Shown here one piece after another: positions 35,317 to 47,708 of a stretch of 64,000 nucleotides of DNA. Origin of the DNA: Straminergon stramineum (taxonomy: Eukaryota > Streptophyta > Bryopsida > Hypnales > Calliergonaceae). The notes below the pieces were generated by a model. It saw only the letters and a program-made list of their open reading frames with translations, was not told the origin of the DNA and did not search any database. The stretch spans positions 24,552,001 through 24,616,000 of the forward strand of contig OY987267.1 in the NCBI GenBank assembly GCA_963920665.1, read 5' to 3'. A program made the position numbers and the translations under genes. How positions within the stretch are numbered: position 1 is the first letter of the stretch; the number at the start of each line of letters is the position of its first letter.

Positions 35317-36799
35317 CCCTTAAATGACCAACATGCATTTTTTGGCTACATAGAAATTTTGGTTAGGTACGTGTGATTGGAGTTTTCTATGTTTTGGACC
35401 AAATTTTAATAGAAGGTGGGGACAAGGAATATCTTTCATATGCACTAAATTTCATTACATTTGGAAACATGAGTCAAAAGTTATGGCCTCATATGTTACT
35501 TTTTTTCGTAAATGGGCAGTTCGGGTAGATTAGAAAAAATCATTTTTTTCATAAACAAAAATTTGAAATTGATTTTCTAGAGTTATATATTCATGGAAAG
35601 CTTTGGATCATTCCATTTTGATCAATGAGTCAAAAGTTATGAGGAGTTTTTGTTTGCAAGAAGGTATGGATTTTCTATTGTAAAATAAACTTTAACCCCT
35701 AAAGGACTGAATGATCGTTGAACATACGCAACCAATCTTAGGTAGGTGCTTATGAAGTCATTCTATAACAGATGTTCTTCAAATTTTGATACAAGGTATG
35801 AACAGATACCCCCTACGTGAGGATGTAATTTTTTTTCCGATCGGGTGCCCGGATCAAAAGTTATGTTGCCCCAAGCTTTTCAGGCAACTCAGGCAACTTC
35901 GGGCAACATGTGCAAAACACCTCTTCTACTTTTGAAATTTGGTAGGTATGTAACTTACATGATACAAGATCCAAATGTCTAAAAACATAACCATGTGTAG
36001 TGTAAAAATCTCACTTTAGGAGGAGTTAAAGGCTATTGGCCCTATCGGGTAAGGTTGAAAAAAAACTTTTTTTTCTAACTTCAAACGTTATATAAGTTTT
36101 TGAAAATTTTTTCACACATTCCGACGGTAGTCTAGTAAAAATTTGTACTGTTGAATTCTGGAAAAAAACTTTTTTTTCACTTTTTTCTCACTGCCCTAAA
36201 AAATGGCAGTTTTTCACAATTTGTACCTTAAATGTGCCTCGGTCCTTTAGGGGTTAAAGTCCTTCATCTTACTCAATTTTCAATATTTCAGGAAAAAAAA
36301 TCAAATCTTAGGATGGAGATTGTTTACTACAACATTGCAACCATTGGGATTGGCATTTTTCAATTCCATAATTAAATTCTTAACAATTTTGTATTTTGTA
36401 TCATTCTCTACAATTGTCTACTTCCTATTTTTTTTCCTATATGTTGTACAATTACAAATGATCTGAAATTTTTCAAGCATGTGGCCAACTAGTCTAGGAA
36501 AAATAATCCAAAGAAGCACCACCATTTTGGATATTTTCATAGAAAGGCAAGCTTGTGAAATGCAGCTGCCCTGTTTTTTGCAAGGCCAAAAAAATGATTT
36601 TGGTGAATTTGAATGCTTATATCTTGCAATCCATGCAATTGAAATTTCTGAAATTCTTACCATATGTTCTCAAGTTAGCATAATACAAGATCCTATGCTA
36701 ACATGTTTCGAAAAAAAATTGGAAAAATTTGATATTTGTACTAAAAATGGCAATTTTGGAGCATTTTTGGTGAAAATAGTCATGAAACGGCTTTCGGGG
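35317..36799. mobile_element. TTAA-flanked inverted-repeat element, copy B, inverted and interrupted
   Basis: It starts CCCTTAAATGACC after TTAA (35313-35316) and runs as the reverse complement of copy A to a degraded end CTTTCGGGG at 36799. Without the nested 558-bp element and its duplicated TTAA, the length is about 921 bp, close to the 912 bp of copy A. The apparent ORFs (for example 36479-36823) are shared with copy A only as broken frames and are not genes. Confidence 0.8.
35696..36253. mobile_element. Nested 558-bp TTAA element inside copy B
   Basis: TTAA at 35692-35695 and 36254-36257 flanks termini CCCCTAAAGGAC and GTCCTTTAGGGG, a perfect 12-bp inverted repeat. Copy A shows the matching unoccupied site (AAAATAAATTTTGAAGTCC on the reverse strand), so this is a real insertion with a 4-bp TTAA duplication. 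There is no ORF. Confidence 0.85.
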
Positions 36800-39300
36800 T
36801 CTAGATGTCTTTTGATACCATAATCATCCAAAAATATAATGTTAGATGCAAATATAAGATTGTAAAAAAGATAAATATACAACTATATAATTGTTTAACT
36901 AATAAAGGTACATGTATGATGAAAGAAAATTTTAATGTCTCTTTTTCAATTCTTGCTCAATGCACCAATTAATAGGAAGGTTTTGACAAATTTTAGACAA
37001 AACATACTATAATCCTTCAGAGTATAATGCTACAAAAATAAAAAAATTATGAAATAATTTGCTAGCATTGTTGAGATACTTAGATTAGAAAGAAAGTACA
37101 CTAATTAGTAATCTTAATATAAAGTGTTTTATACCTTTAAATATTTAATTGCCTTTAATTTTGATCTTTAACATTCTTTTTTTTAAGTTGAAACCAAGCT
37201 ATGAAATTTGGGAGTTTGTAGTGGGAGTGATCTTGATTATAGAGTTAGGGTCTTAGTTTTGTTTTTAAATGACAAAGCCTACATTCAACCTATGTAGTAA
37301 GATAATGCTTCTATATTTATTTGATTTACTCAAAAAAAATTATAGCAAAATGTCTAGTCTGCTAGAATTTTTTGGACAAAAATAGATTCTTCTATAATAA
37401 CTACTATTGTTTGGCAATAGGACCTTCAAAATTCCCTATTTTTTGGTTTGATTTATCACACTACTAAAAAAATTACAAAGAAAAAACTTGTTGCATGATA
37501 ATAGATGACAATTTTTTTCTATTCTAAAATTATCCTAATTACATAAAATTGAATTTGGAACCTTGTTTTAATTTTAACTTTAATTTTTAAATCCAATTTT
37601 GAAGAAACTAAAAATCATAGCTTAGAAAATTAGCCTAAGACATTTGAAATCTTAATGCATTTGGCTTGGAAAAATGACAAAAATACTTTCAATTGGGACC
37701 TTTACATTAGGAAGAGAGCATGAAAGTAGTCTATGGTTGAGACTTTATGTGAAGTATATATATCCTATTGTTGAAAACCTACTTAACTATATCATCCTAA
37801 AAGAATTGTTATAAGCAATTGCAAATAATATGTAGTAGACTACCATGGGAATGTGTGAATTTTTTTCAAAAAATTTGACTTTGTGGATTGAAAGATCATA
37901 GCATTTGAAGTTAGGAAAAAAAGTTTTTTTCAACCTTGCCCAACAAGGTCTATAGACTTTTACTCCTCTAGAGTGAAAAATTTGTACTATATATGTTTTT
38001 TTTACAATTGTATCCTATATCATACGAATTACATACTTGTCAAATTTTGGAGGTAGAGGAGGAATTTTGCATATACTACCTAAAGTTGCCCATTTTGGCC
38101 GAAAAACTTTGGACAATATAATGTTGATCCAAGAACTCAAGTGGAACAAAAATTTTAATCTTGATTAGGAAGTACATGTCTACATCTAGTGTCAAAAGTT
38201 ACAAAAGATCCATTGAAAAATTGGCTTTTTAGGAACCTACTCAAATTTTCAATTGGTTGTTTAATAGCTACTTTGTCCTTTAGGGTTTAAAATATGGTTG
38301 ATTATTCTCAAGGTCATAGAATAGAACCAAAATATTCTACCTATGTTAATTGCATGGGATTTGGTATGTATGAGAGCAACAAACAACTACAAAACCAAGG
38401 CTTTGTCTCTATTAGGATTGGCTTGCTTTTTGAATGAGATCCTATTCAATCATTCCAAATGTAGCTTCAATCAATGCAAAGCCTCCTCCTTGGTCTAAAG
38501 TCAACTAAACAAAGGTACAACAAAACTAAGGTACTAATAGTAAATTATGACCCCTACATATTCTTGCTTAGAATGTACAAACAACTTCATTACAAAGGCT
38601 TTGTCTCTGGCTATGTAATGATTGGAATGTTTTTTTTAATAAGATCCTAGTCAATCTTCCTTAAATGTAGCTTTAATCAATGCCCAATAGCTTCTTCCCT
38701 ACTGCTTAAGAGTCAACGAAACTAAGATATCAGCAACTCATTGCCACCCTAAAGATTCTTGCTTAGAGTGTACTTCTTCTATTTATGATATTCCAAGATT
38801 GCTTTTAGATAATCCTATTTCAAGTAATTTAAAATTCCACAATTGATTCGTAGGGAGTCCCAAAATGCATAAGAAGGAAATCTAGAATGTTCTTTTGATT
38901 TCCAACCAAATCCAACAACAAAAATAGGCCATTTATTTATAGGGACAACGATGAATTGTTTATTTGGACCCAATTAGTTGTAACTTAGTTACATTCCAGT
39001 ACAAGCTTAATGACTTTTGAAGCTCCCCTACTAGGGATCCCTAAGTTGGCTAAAATTAGCTAAATTTCTATCCAAAAATCCTTGCATTACTAGTACATTG
39101 TAAAGAAGGGCTTGTAATGGAGACATTTCAATAAAATTTAGACATTTTAGCAGAAATGACAACAAACAATAGAATTTGATAGCTAATTTGCAAAACTAAG
39201 AACTTCCTCCACACTGAAATTAACATCAATTTAGTCAGTTTTGTGTTATAGAGCTCCCAATATTCCTTAACAATTTACAAAGTCCTCTTTTTCCTTCTCT
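36800..39300. other. AT-rich repeat DNA, no gene
   Basis: A terminus of the TTAA element family (GTCCTTTAGGGTTTAA) occurs at about 38275-38290. The preceding 37.8-38.3 kb resembles 45.2-45.3 kb, but I could not place its other end. Two related blocks (GGCTTTGTCTCT followed by ATGTAGCTT and AATCAATGC) occur near 38400-38490 and 38598-38685. No coding content. Confidence 0.5.
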
Positions 39301-40095
39301 TTTTCTTTGATACTACTCACTCGACAAGTTGATGCTCGTCTGTGTGGGAGGTAGCATTTGCACAAAATTCCATAATTCCATAAACTAGTTCTGGCATCAC
39401 TGTCCCCCACGTCCTCACCCTGGGGTAGTTCATTCCTGAAGAACGATGCCCCGTTTGATTCGATACTTTCACCAATTCCAGTGCCTCCTTCCCACGTCAG
39501 TCCACGTCAGTCCACGTCACAATTCAAGGATTCAACTAATCCCCTGACAACACGTACCACTATCGCTCTGATTCTCAAATTATCCGAATCTGACCATCCC
39601 TGACCGGGCTGTAAATTTTTCCTCAGGGCAGACAGTGAAAGCGCACTCAGCCAGAGTGGGCTGTCCTGCCACAGTGCCACTCCATGACGCACGGACTTAC
39701 GACTAACTTACTACCGTCCTGACCCTCCCTTCCCTTCTCTCTTGGGGAGCCGGTGAGGGAAGCCCGAGAACCAGAGTCTAGGGTTTTGGGTTGCCGGTGG
39801 GATTCCAAGTTTGATACTGCTTCCCGCTGGTGTGACCGGGATTGCGCTGCGGCTTCTTTAGAGTGTCGCAGCTGCGGTGTGGGAGTAAGTGAGATCTCGG
39901 GGGTTGTGCGAGGACTGTGAGGGTTTTGGAGCTCATTGCTTCCAGTTTGGGAGAGCCCTTGAGATTTCAGTTGGCTCTTGAGAGGGCAGCTGGTCGGGAG
40001 TTTGCTCGCAGGGAGTTTTCATTTTGCGCCATTCCGTTTGGCAGAGTTGAGGCTTCCCGAGAGGCAGCTCTGCCTGCTTGCCAAGGTAGTAGGAG
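39300..40095 (+). promoter_or_regulatory. Likely promoter and 5' leader of the proton pump interactor gene
   Basis: Base composition switches from AT-rich to balanced at about 39.4 kb. The stretch carries GTCAGTCCACGTCA repeats near 39495-39520 (ACGTCA is a bZIP-type core) and no convincing ORF. A 60-codon frame at 39917 lacks an ATG. The transcription start is not determinable. Confidence 0.35.
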
Positions 40096-43000
40096 ATGAT
40101 GAACGGGGACGGGGAATCGGGCAAGGACACACGTCGTAGATCTGCCTTCGGAGGACCCGGTGACGCAGCACGCCCGGGGTTGTGTCTGCTGCATTGCGCA
40201 ACGGGAGGAAGGAGGAGAAGGAAGGAATAGGAGAGGAGGAGGAGGAGGCTCCTACTAGCGGGGTTCAGGACGAGAGCGTCTTGGAAACTCCGTCCGATCA
40301 GGCATCGGTAGGGGACTGACTTCAGAGGATTGACCTCCCCACCCCCCACCCCCTCCTGTGCCTCTCTCTGGCTCTCTCTGGCGGTCGCTCGCAATGTCTC
40401 TCTCTCTCTGGCATTTGTGCTAATTTCGGTCTATTGTGACATTCATTCATAACATTGTTTAGCAAGCTCTGTGACACTTTCGAATAGGCATCAACGATCC
40501 TTGTTTTCTGAATTAGTAAGCTAAAGAAATGGCAGAGGAATGTGGAGATCTGTGATGAAAAGAATGTGAGGGAAGCATACACTACATGATTGATGCATAG
40601 GTTTGGAAGCAGATAACTGAGTTGTGGGCCAGACAAATGAATGCTGAGTAAAGAATGTCTTATTAATAATCTAGGATGCTCTGCTTACTAAAGATTGCTG
40701 TGTCATACGCTCTCAGATAGAATGTATATAGTCGATCTGTGCCAGTAACAGTGTTTGCCTTAATCAGCATCCGCCTGCGAAGTACGTCTCTGAAACCTGC
40801 TTCTGGGATGCACGGGTCCACTCTCGATATTGTTTCCATTACGAGAGTCGTGACAATGCAGGCAGCCGGTTGCTTATTCGGTTCCATTATTTAGGAGCTC
40901 GTTTGTCAGCGGAAATTGGCTTTTGCACTCGATTTTTGCACATTGTGTGAAGTCTTTCCACCGAATTACCCCTCTCTAGGAAGCTTGGCGATAACAAGAC
41001 CCCTTTTCTGAATCTCAAGTTTCTTATCGAAGATGAATATCTTCTGTTCATGCTACTGATTGGCGAATATTTATCTATGCTATCTTTAGGACTTTGTTCG
41101 AGAAGTTTTTGAAAGACACTTTTCCGCTAGATCTGGTAGTCGAGGGCCTTAAATTTGCGGTTGTGAGATTATACCACCTGCATGAGTCTAATTTATGAGG
41201 TGGCTTTTCGTTTTGAATCCACTTCTGGCGGAATAAATCAGAGATCTGACGCACGTAGTTGACATTAGAAAGGACACTTGAAGCAATCCTTTTGAAGTCT
41301 TTAGAAGGCAGTATTTTAATCGCCTAGTTTATATTCATCGTGTACCACATTTTGTTGGCCAAATTTTCTAGAATTTTGTGCATCACATTTCCACAAGAGG
41401 TGATGATGTGTCAGAAGGATTATGAAAAGTAGTGACTGCAATTGTTAGAAATGCTAGATACCTGAGTTGCAAAAATCAGCTAACGTATTCTGAAAACATG
41501 CCTAGTGTGTTCCAGTGCCTTTCTACTAACCACCCAATCAGTCTGGTCACTTTGAAACGATTAAGAACCTGTCATCATGTTTTGAGCAGGAACACGAAGT
41601 TTTGAAAGAGCAGGTGGGCGATGAAAACATCAAGTCTGCCAGTAAGTTCTCTGTTTGTTTTGCATTTATCCTTGAGTTCATGGTGGCATCTGCTTTTTAA
41701 TTTCATGCTGTTGTATTTTTTCGATGTGTATCTGCATACTTGCGGTTGCTTTTGTAGGATCTCAGGGTCTCGATTCAGTGTGGGCTTCTCTAGCTCCATT
41801 CGTTTTGATTAGCTACAACATTCAAGTGTCCAATGTCGTTGTGTGTTGAGCCTGTGAGTGGCGAGTTTCCTCTTTCTCTTGTATGCTGCGTTGTGAGCAT
41901 TCTGGACTCAATATGCAATTGGACGTGAGGGAGTAAAATTCTGAGTTTCATGTGAGCCTTCATCTTTGTTTCTGGGCGATCTGAATGGTCCTGACGTCGG
42001 ATGCACATGTCCAGATGAGGAATCGCCAGCAGATTCAGAACCCGCTGTCGATCCTGACGACGGGCTTCCCGAAGGTATCTCTTTGGAGTCTGTGACAGCG
42101 GATGTGAGTGAGGAACTGTCCAATGGGCCAGCTGAAGTGGGAAGTGCGAAAGTGGAGGTCACTGATGGTTGGAATAATGGGAAGACATCTGGTTGGGCCA
42201 GTGCAGACCCTCCAGGCGAGGAAACTAGCAGCGTGTCTACGGAGGACGTTGTGTCGACCTCCGGCGTTCTTGGTTCCGCTCCTGCTGCTGTAATTCCTGC
42301 TGCGGAGCAGGCACCGTTGCAGCGTTACACGTATTACATGATCCGTATTCCCAGGCCTGCAGATGATAAAGGCAAAGCTGATATCACGAGTGCGGAGTTG
42401 AAGTTGCAGGCGAAGGCCGATGAACGCGATCAGCACAACGTCCACGTGCAAGCCGCGAAGAGCAAACGGAACGAAGCGTTTGAGAAGCGAGCAGCTGCGC
42501 GCGAGGTTGAAGCGCAGTGCCTCCGGAAGCTGCGTGCCAATTTCAAGGAGTTGAAGCCGTTGCGAGATAGTTTAAGGAAGATCAAAGATGAGGGGCGATC
42601 GATGAGAGAGAGAAATCATGCTATGCCAAGGTCGGAAGAAGATCTGGACCACCGAATCGCCTCGTTGGAGTGGAGGATCCAGCACGAGAGCATTCCGTTG
42701 AAGGAGGAGAAAGAATTGATGCGTGATATCAAGGCCCTGGGAGCCTCTCGTGAGAGTGTGAGGCAGAATGCGGCGTTGAATGTGCAAGTGGAGGAATCTC
42801 TGGGCAAGCGTGAGGATATCGAGGAAGCTTTGAAGCCCTTGACTGCGGAGTGCAAGCAATTGGAGTTGGAGTACAAAGCCGCGAGTTTGAATCGAGAGTC
42901 TGCGGATGAGGAATTTGAGAAGCAGAATGAGGCTTTGACCGCCGTGATGGGTCAATGGCACAAAGCGAACGACTCGAGGCAAGAGGCGTACGAAGCTCGA

Positions 43001-43975
43001 AGGGCCCTGAAGCAACAAGAGTACGGTCGCCTGCGTGATTTTTACGACAACAAGCGGGAAATCCAGCAGGCCCGGGACATTGCCAGCCAGCCGAAGAGCA
43101 GGAAGGCCGTGGAGGAGTACTGCACTGCGCAGTTAGAGCGGGTTATGGGGCTTTGGACGACGAATGAAGAGTTCAGGATGAACTACGTGAAAGACAACGA
43201 GAGGAGTACAGTGCGACGTCTGGAAACGTTGGATGGTCGGGCGTTGGGTCCGGATGAGAGACCCCCGAAATTGTCCATTGCGGAGCCTCCTCTGGCTGCA
43301 GCTGTGCCTGAACGACCAAGTAAGGCATCCCCCGCGGAGAATGGGCACCACGTTGGGATTGCAGGCGTAGACGCTGATGAGGCAGCGGCAATGAAGGTAA
43401 AAAATCCAGTGGCAAAGGAGATGAAGGAGGTGAAGAGGGCAATCCCTGCAGACGCTGCTGTGGCGCTTCCAGTGGTGGAGAAGTCTTCGGAGGAGTTGGA
43501 GCAAGAGGCTGCTGAGCTAAAGGAAAAGAGACGAGCATCTGAAATGGTAAAAGCAAAAGAGGCCGAAGAACGGAAGAAGCGCATCGCGGAAAGGGCTCAG
43601 TTGAAGGCGCAGGCATGGGCTCAGAAAGAGGCCGAGAGGAAGGAGAAGGAACGCGAGAAGAGAGCTCGCAAGAAGGCTGGTTCAGCGAGCTCTGCGGAGG
43701 CTCCGAAGTCTTTGGAGTCGAGTGTACAAGCAGAGAGCAACGAAAGTGGTCCCGAAGTGGAGGCAGCCGTCGTCGAGCAGAAGAAGGTTAGTTCGAAGCA
43801 GCGGAGACGTGGTGTGACGAGCTCCGAGAAGGCTGCGCGAGCCGCGGAGAAAATCCTCTTGCCCCCTGTTCGTCATGGTCGGCGTAAGGTGTTCGGTCTG
43901 TCCGTTGTGAGCTTGGTGGGGCTTGGTGCGATAGTCATTCTTTTAGTTGTATTGGCAATTTTTGAAGTTGTATAA
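40096..43975 (+). CDS. PPI: Proton pump interactor (PPI)-like protein, three exons
   Basis: Exon 3 (42015-43975) is decisive. It encodes YTYYMIRIPRP, a long charged coiled coil including HESIPLKEEKELMRDIK, then EEFRMNYVKDNERSTVRRLETLDGRALGPDE, a Lys/Glu-rich helix, and a C-terminal hydrophobic anchor (LSVVSLVGLGAIVILLVVLA). This is the plant PPI order; in Arabidopsis PPI1 binds and stimulates the plasma-membrane H+-ATPase autoinhibitory region, anchored by the tail. Exon 2 is 41590-41641 (EHEVLKEQVGDENIKSA). Exon 1 coding ends at 40307 (SVLETPSDQAS). Exons 1-2 join between codons and exons 2-3 in phase 1. The likely ATG (40096) is in another frame from the end of exon 1; one extra G in the run at 40176-40179 would connect them. 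Alternatives are an unrecognised intron or a different start. Confidence 0.88.
40366..40412. repeat. CT-rich low-complexity tract in PPI intron 1
   Basis: Runs of CTCTCT, interrupted by GG and GTCG, occur shortly after the donor at 40308. Simple-sequence DNA. Confidence 0.7.
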
Positions 43976-45107
43976 TGGTACTTCTGGGCAAAAGGCTCAA
44001 AGTCAGCGAGGCCAGTAAAGATCTAGTAAGGAAGAGTAGGAAGTTTGGAAGAGGATTTATAATTTTGTCTTGGTGATTAGATTACTGTACGGATAATCAG
44101 CTGCAGTGATGACCCATGAGGAATGTAGGGCTGTTCTAAATTTTGTTTTTTAATGCAAATAAGGGTTGAAAGCATCCCTGACTGATTTGACTGGGCAAAT
44201 GTGATGCTGTGCGTGCTTTATTGGCGAAGTTTTTGAGCTGTACTAAGAGATTAACACCAGAGGCTATCCAACATTCATGTGTCTGCCAAACCGAAGACAT
44301 TGAGTGTGTTTTTTTCCACTAAAATCGGGCAACGGATGAATCGATCTCCAGTGGAGTGGTAAAGGTGTTTGCATCAATTGACATGGATGAAACATATGTA
44401 ATGTGGATGAATATGCACATATTCATCCAAAAGTGTGTAAATTCATTCTCTCTAGAGATATTGGCCCACATATATCCAAACCAATATTGACCTTTTCTGA
44501 AAGGCAGTATGTACAATTGGCATATGGTCAAATTTTGTTTTTGAGCTCAATTTAGTCTTTTAAATGATATTCAAATTTCATTGTAATATTTTTGTTACAC
44601 TAGAGTATAACTTATGTTTTCTATCAATGTGGAAATCTATATTAGTTTCATAGTAAATTATAAATTTTATAATTTTCAAACTACTAAGTGAAAGTAAATA
44701 GGTAAATTTAATAAAAACAATTCAACTAATTTGAAATTTTTTCAAGAAGTAGAAGTAACCATGAAGAATAGTGTGAAATTTTTTTAAGTAATTGATTTCT
44801 TTTTTACACCCACATCATTCCTTTTTGATAACCATCAACCTAGATTTTGCCTTTACATAAGTGATTGATAAAATTTTGATAATTTTCTTGTGAAAATAAA
44901 CACTTTTTCTATAGAAGTTGAATATTTTAAGAATTATTTTGGAAAAATTTGAATTACTATGATACATAATTATTGTAAGTGTTGGATAGTATGTGCTTAA
45001 AATTATCTCAATTAGAATATGTATTATAATAATTTTAAATTTTGACCCAAAATTAAGATCACAAACAAAAACAATAAACTTATGATTTAAACTTGAAAAT
45101 TGTTATA
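43976..45107. other. PPI 3' flank, then AT-rich DNA
   Basis: Balanced composition continues to about 44.3 kb (probable 3' UTR), after which the sequence is AT-rich with no ORF of note. Confidence 0.45.
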
Positions 45108-46592
45108 CCCCTATGAAGGACTTAGTATGATTTTCTTGAGAAATTGTTAGAATCTATCATTTTATAATGCATTGATCAAAATTAAAAATGAAACTTTCAA
45201 AAAAATTTAAATGTACCAAGTGTAGTAGACCATTATAGCAATGTGTGGACAAATTTTAGCCCATTTGTCCACATGGATTGAATGGTTATAATGTTTGAAG
45301 TGAAAAAAAGACCTCATTCTTGTGAGATAAGGTCAACATACTTCAAGCCCTCACAAACCAAATAGGGGATTGTTTTCAACATTGTTTTCAATACTAAAGT
45401 GTTATAAAACAAGATGTTCCAAAAATTTAAAGTTTGACACTTTTTTTCAACACTACAATGTCTAATATAATGTCAAATTTTCTGGCATTTTAGTATTGAA
45501 AGAAGCGTCAAAAATTTCTATTGTCAAAAAGAATGTCAAAAAAAGTTGGAAAGAGCATTGGAAAAATACATGTCTTCTAATATAGGTTACAAAAATACCT
45601 CAAATTTTCGACATGTTGTAAGACATAAATAAGAATTCTCACCACTAATAGGTGAGGTGAGGGATTCAAATCCCATCACATGCATGTTAGTTGCCTAGGT
45701 CTAGTCGCTTGGGTACATTGGACAATGTAGAATTTCATGGTGGGTAGCTTGGTTATAAGCTAGTAACCCCAAATTCTTGGATGGGTAGTTAGATAGCCAA
45801 GAAATTATAAGTAGGCAACCCATTTGAGCAACCTAAAAAATTCAAAATTCTTATATTTTTTTATTCATGTTTTCAAAAATTATTTTTGACACTATTTTTT
45901 ATACTCTTTCTAATACTTTTTTTATATTTCAGTATCAATAACCTATAAGAAACAACAACCTTTTCTAATAGTGCCCTTTTGGGAAAATTTTATGCTCTAC
46001 ACTATTGAGTACTACATCTTGTTAGGTACACATATGCCAAATCTTAGAAGCAAATAAGAGATCCATCTTTTTCTAAATCACCCTACAATATAGTGAGGAA
46101 GTCAAGTAAATTGGGAATGTACTAGGTCCTTTTTTATGAATTTTTATGAAGTGAGGAATCTATAATTTGAAATCCAAATAGTGAAACCTTAGAGACAAAC
46201 ATTTGGAATATGTGAAAAAAAATCTAAAAACTTTGAAGTTACAAATTTCAAGATAACATTTGTGGTTAAAGAAAAATATTTTTCTCAAATTTGCCAAGCA
46301 ATGTTAATAGAGTTTTAACTCCTCTCAATGATATTTTTGCAAAATAAGTATTTTTTTTGACATTTTCATACTCTATCTCGTTGTTTACATACATACCAAT
46401 TTCAAAAGTAGGTGAAGAATTTTGCAAAAGATTCCAAAATTGCTTTAATTGGCTAATTTTTTTGGCAACATAACTTTTGATCTATGCATATGATTAGATT
46501 TTTTTAAACTCCCAAGAAATGAGAAATTTTTGACTTCATCATCACCTATTTGAATTCCAATTGTCCCTTGAACATATACTTGGTCCTTTAGG
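45108..46592. mobile_element. Probable diverged member of the TTAA element family (about 1.5 kb)
   Basis: The left end reads CCCCTATGAAGGAC and the right end GGTCCTTTAGGAA followed by TTAA. The left flank is TATA rather than TTAA, so the duplication is imperfect or degraded. Internal sequence near 45.22-45.31 kb resembles 37.84-37.92 kb. There is no ORF. The assignment rests on the termini only. Confidence 0.5.
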
Positions 46593-47708
46593 AATTAACC
46601 TTCAAAAGACAAGACCTATTACCAAGATACTTTTGCCAAAAATGATGCTAATAGGACCAATAAGTGCATTCTTCATTTCTACAATGATCTAGAAATTCAT
46701 CCTTGAATCATATAACTTATGAACTAAGAAGAATTTGGACATTAGAGTAAACTTCAATTTTGCAAGTTTTACTTCACTACTAATGCCTACATGAACTAAT
46801 TTAGAATGGTGTGTACAATAATAATGAAGCACCAAGTGACCAAGCTAGTGACATCATTGATGCATAGACAAAACTTGTTCTCTCAACATACTTGGATGAA
46901 CTTCATTTGTTTTGTGTATCTCTTACAAGAAGCTCTTCAAATAATAAAGTTAATCATAAAAAGTGTGTAGTGTGGGACCACAAGCTGGAGTTTGGGAAAA
47001 GTACAAGACAAAACTCCTAGGAGTACCAAAATTCGAGTTTGATTGAGTTTGGTGCCTTGTTTCTTTTGTACTATTCTCAATTATACCTTCCTTTGACACT
47101 CATTTATAATACAAGATGAACTTTATGATTAATTCTAATTAGTAATTAAAAATTCCCCCAATAGACACCAAGACTTTTATTGGGGAGTTAAGAGCATTGC
47201 CACCTCTATTCTCCAAATGAACCGAATATAGCAAGAGAGAGGGGGAGGCTCAAAATTGCCCCTGCTATAGCCATGACAAGGGCACTTTTCTAACTAGCCT
47301 CAACAAAAAAACCCTTCTAGGTCTATGTTTGGAAAGAACCAACGGCTAGTTCAAAGTTAGTAGTTGGAATTGGGAAAAAACCCAGTTGCAATTTGAAAAC
47401 ATCAACATAAAACTAGTGAAAAAATCTACAAAATTTCTATTTTGAGTAAAAAAATAGAGAATTAACTGGACTATGTACTTGAAAAACCGGTTGAATTTGG
47501 GAATTGAAGGAAAATAGCCGGTAAAACACAAAAAACTTGCTCTGGGTTCTTCATCTTGCAGAGCCTTGCCAAAATTTCCCCACGTCAGATTAAGATCCTC
47601 CCCCACAAATTTGGATCATGACCACGATTAGGTTTAGAAATTTCTAGAAGAAAAACTGAAAATGGAAAAGAATATTATTTGATTCCAAATGCTTTGGCCT
47701 TTCACTGA
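46593..47708. other. Intergenic DNA upstream of the CDC25/ACR2-like gene
   Basis: AT-rich, no gene recognised. A segment of about 40 bp (GGACCAATAAGTGCATTCTT and onwards, 46647-46690) recurs near 56483-56522. The minus-strand ORF at 47346-47606 is Phe/Leu-rich low complexity and unlikely to be real. Confidence 0.45.

Noticed and set aside
39917..40099. 60-codon ORF upstream of PPI
   Set aside because: It has no ATG start and no family match, and lies in the probable 5' leader.
41621..41812. 63-codon ORF between PPI exons 2 and 3
   Set aside because: It begins inside exon 2 in a different frame and runs through the intron; exon phases fit without it.
45630..45700. GGATTCAAATCCC resembling a tRNA B box, possible SINE or tRNA
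   Set aside because: No matching A box at the right distance, no cloverleaf, and no poly-A or short tail was found.
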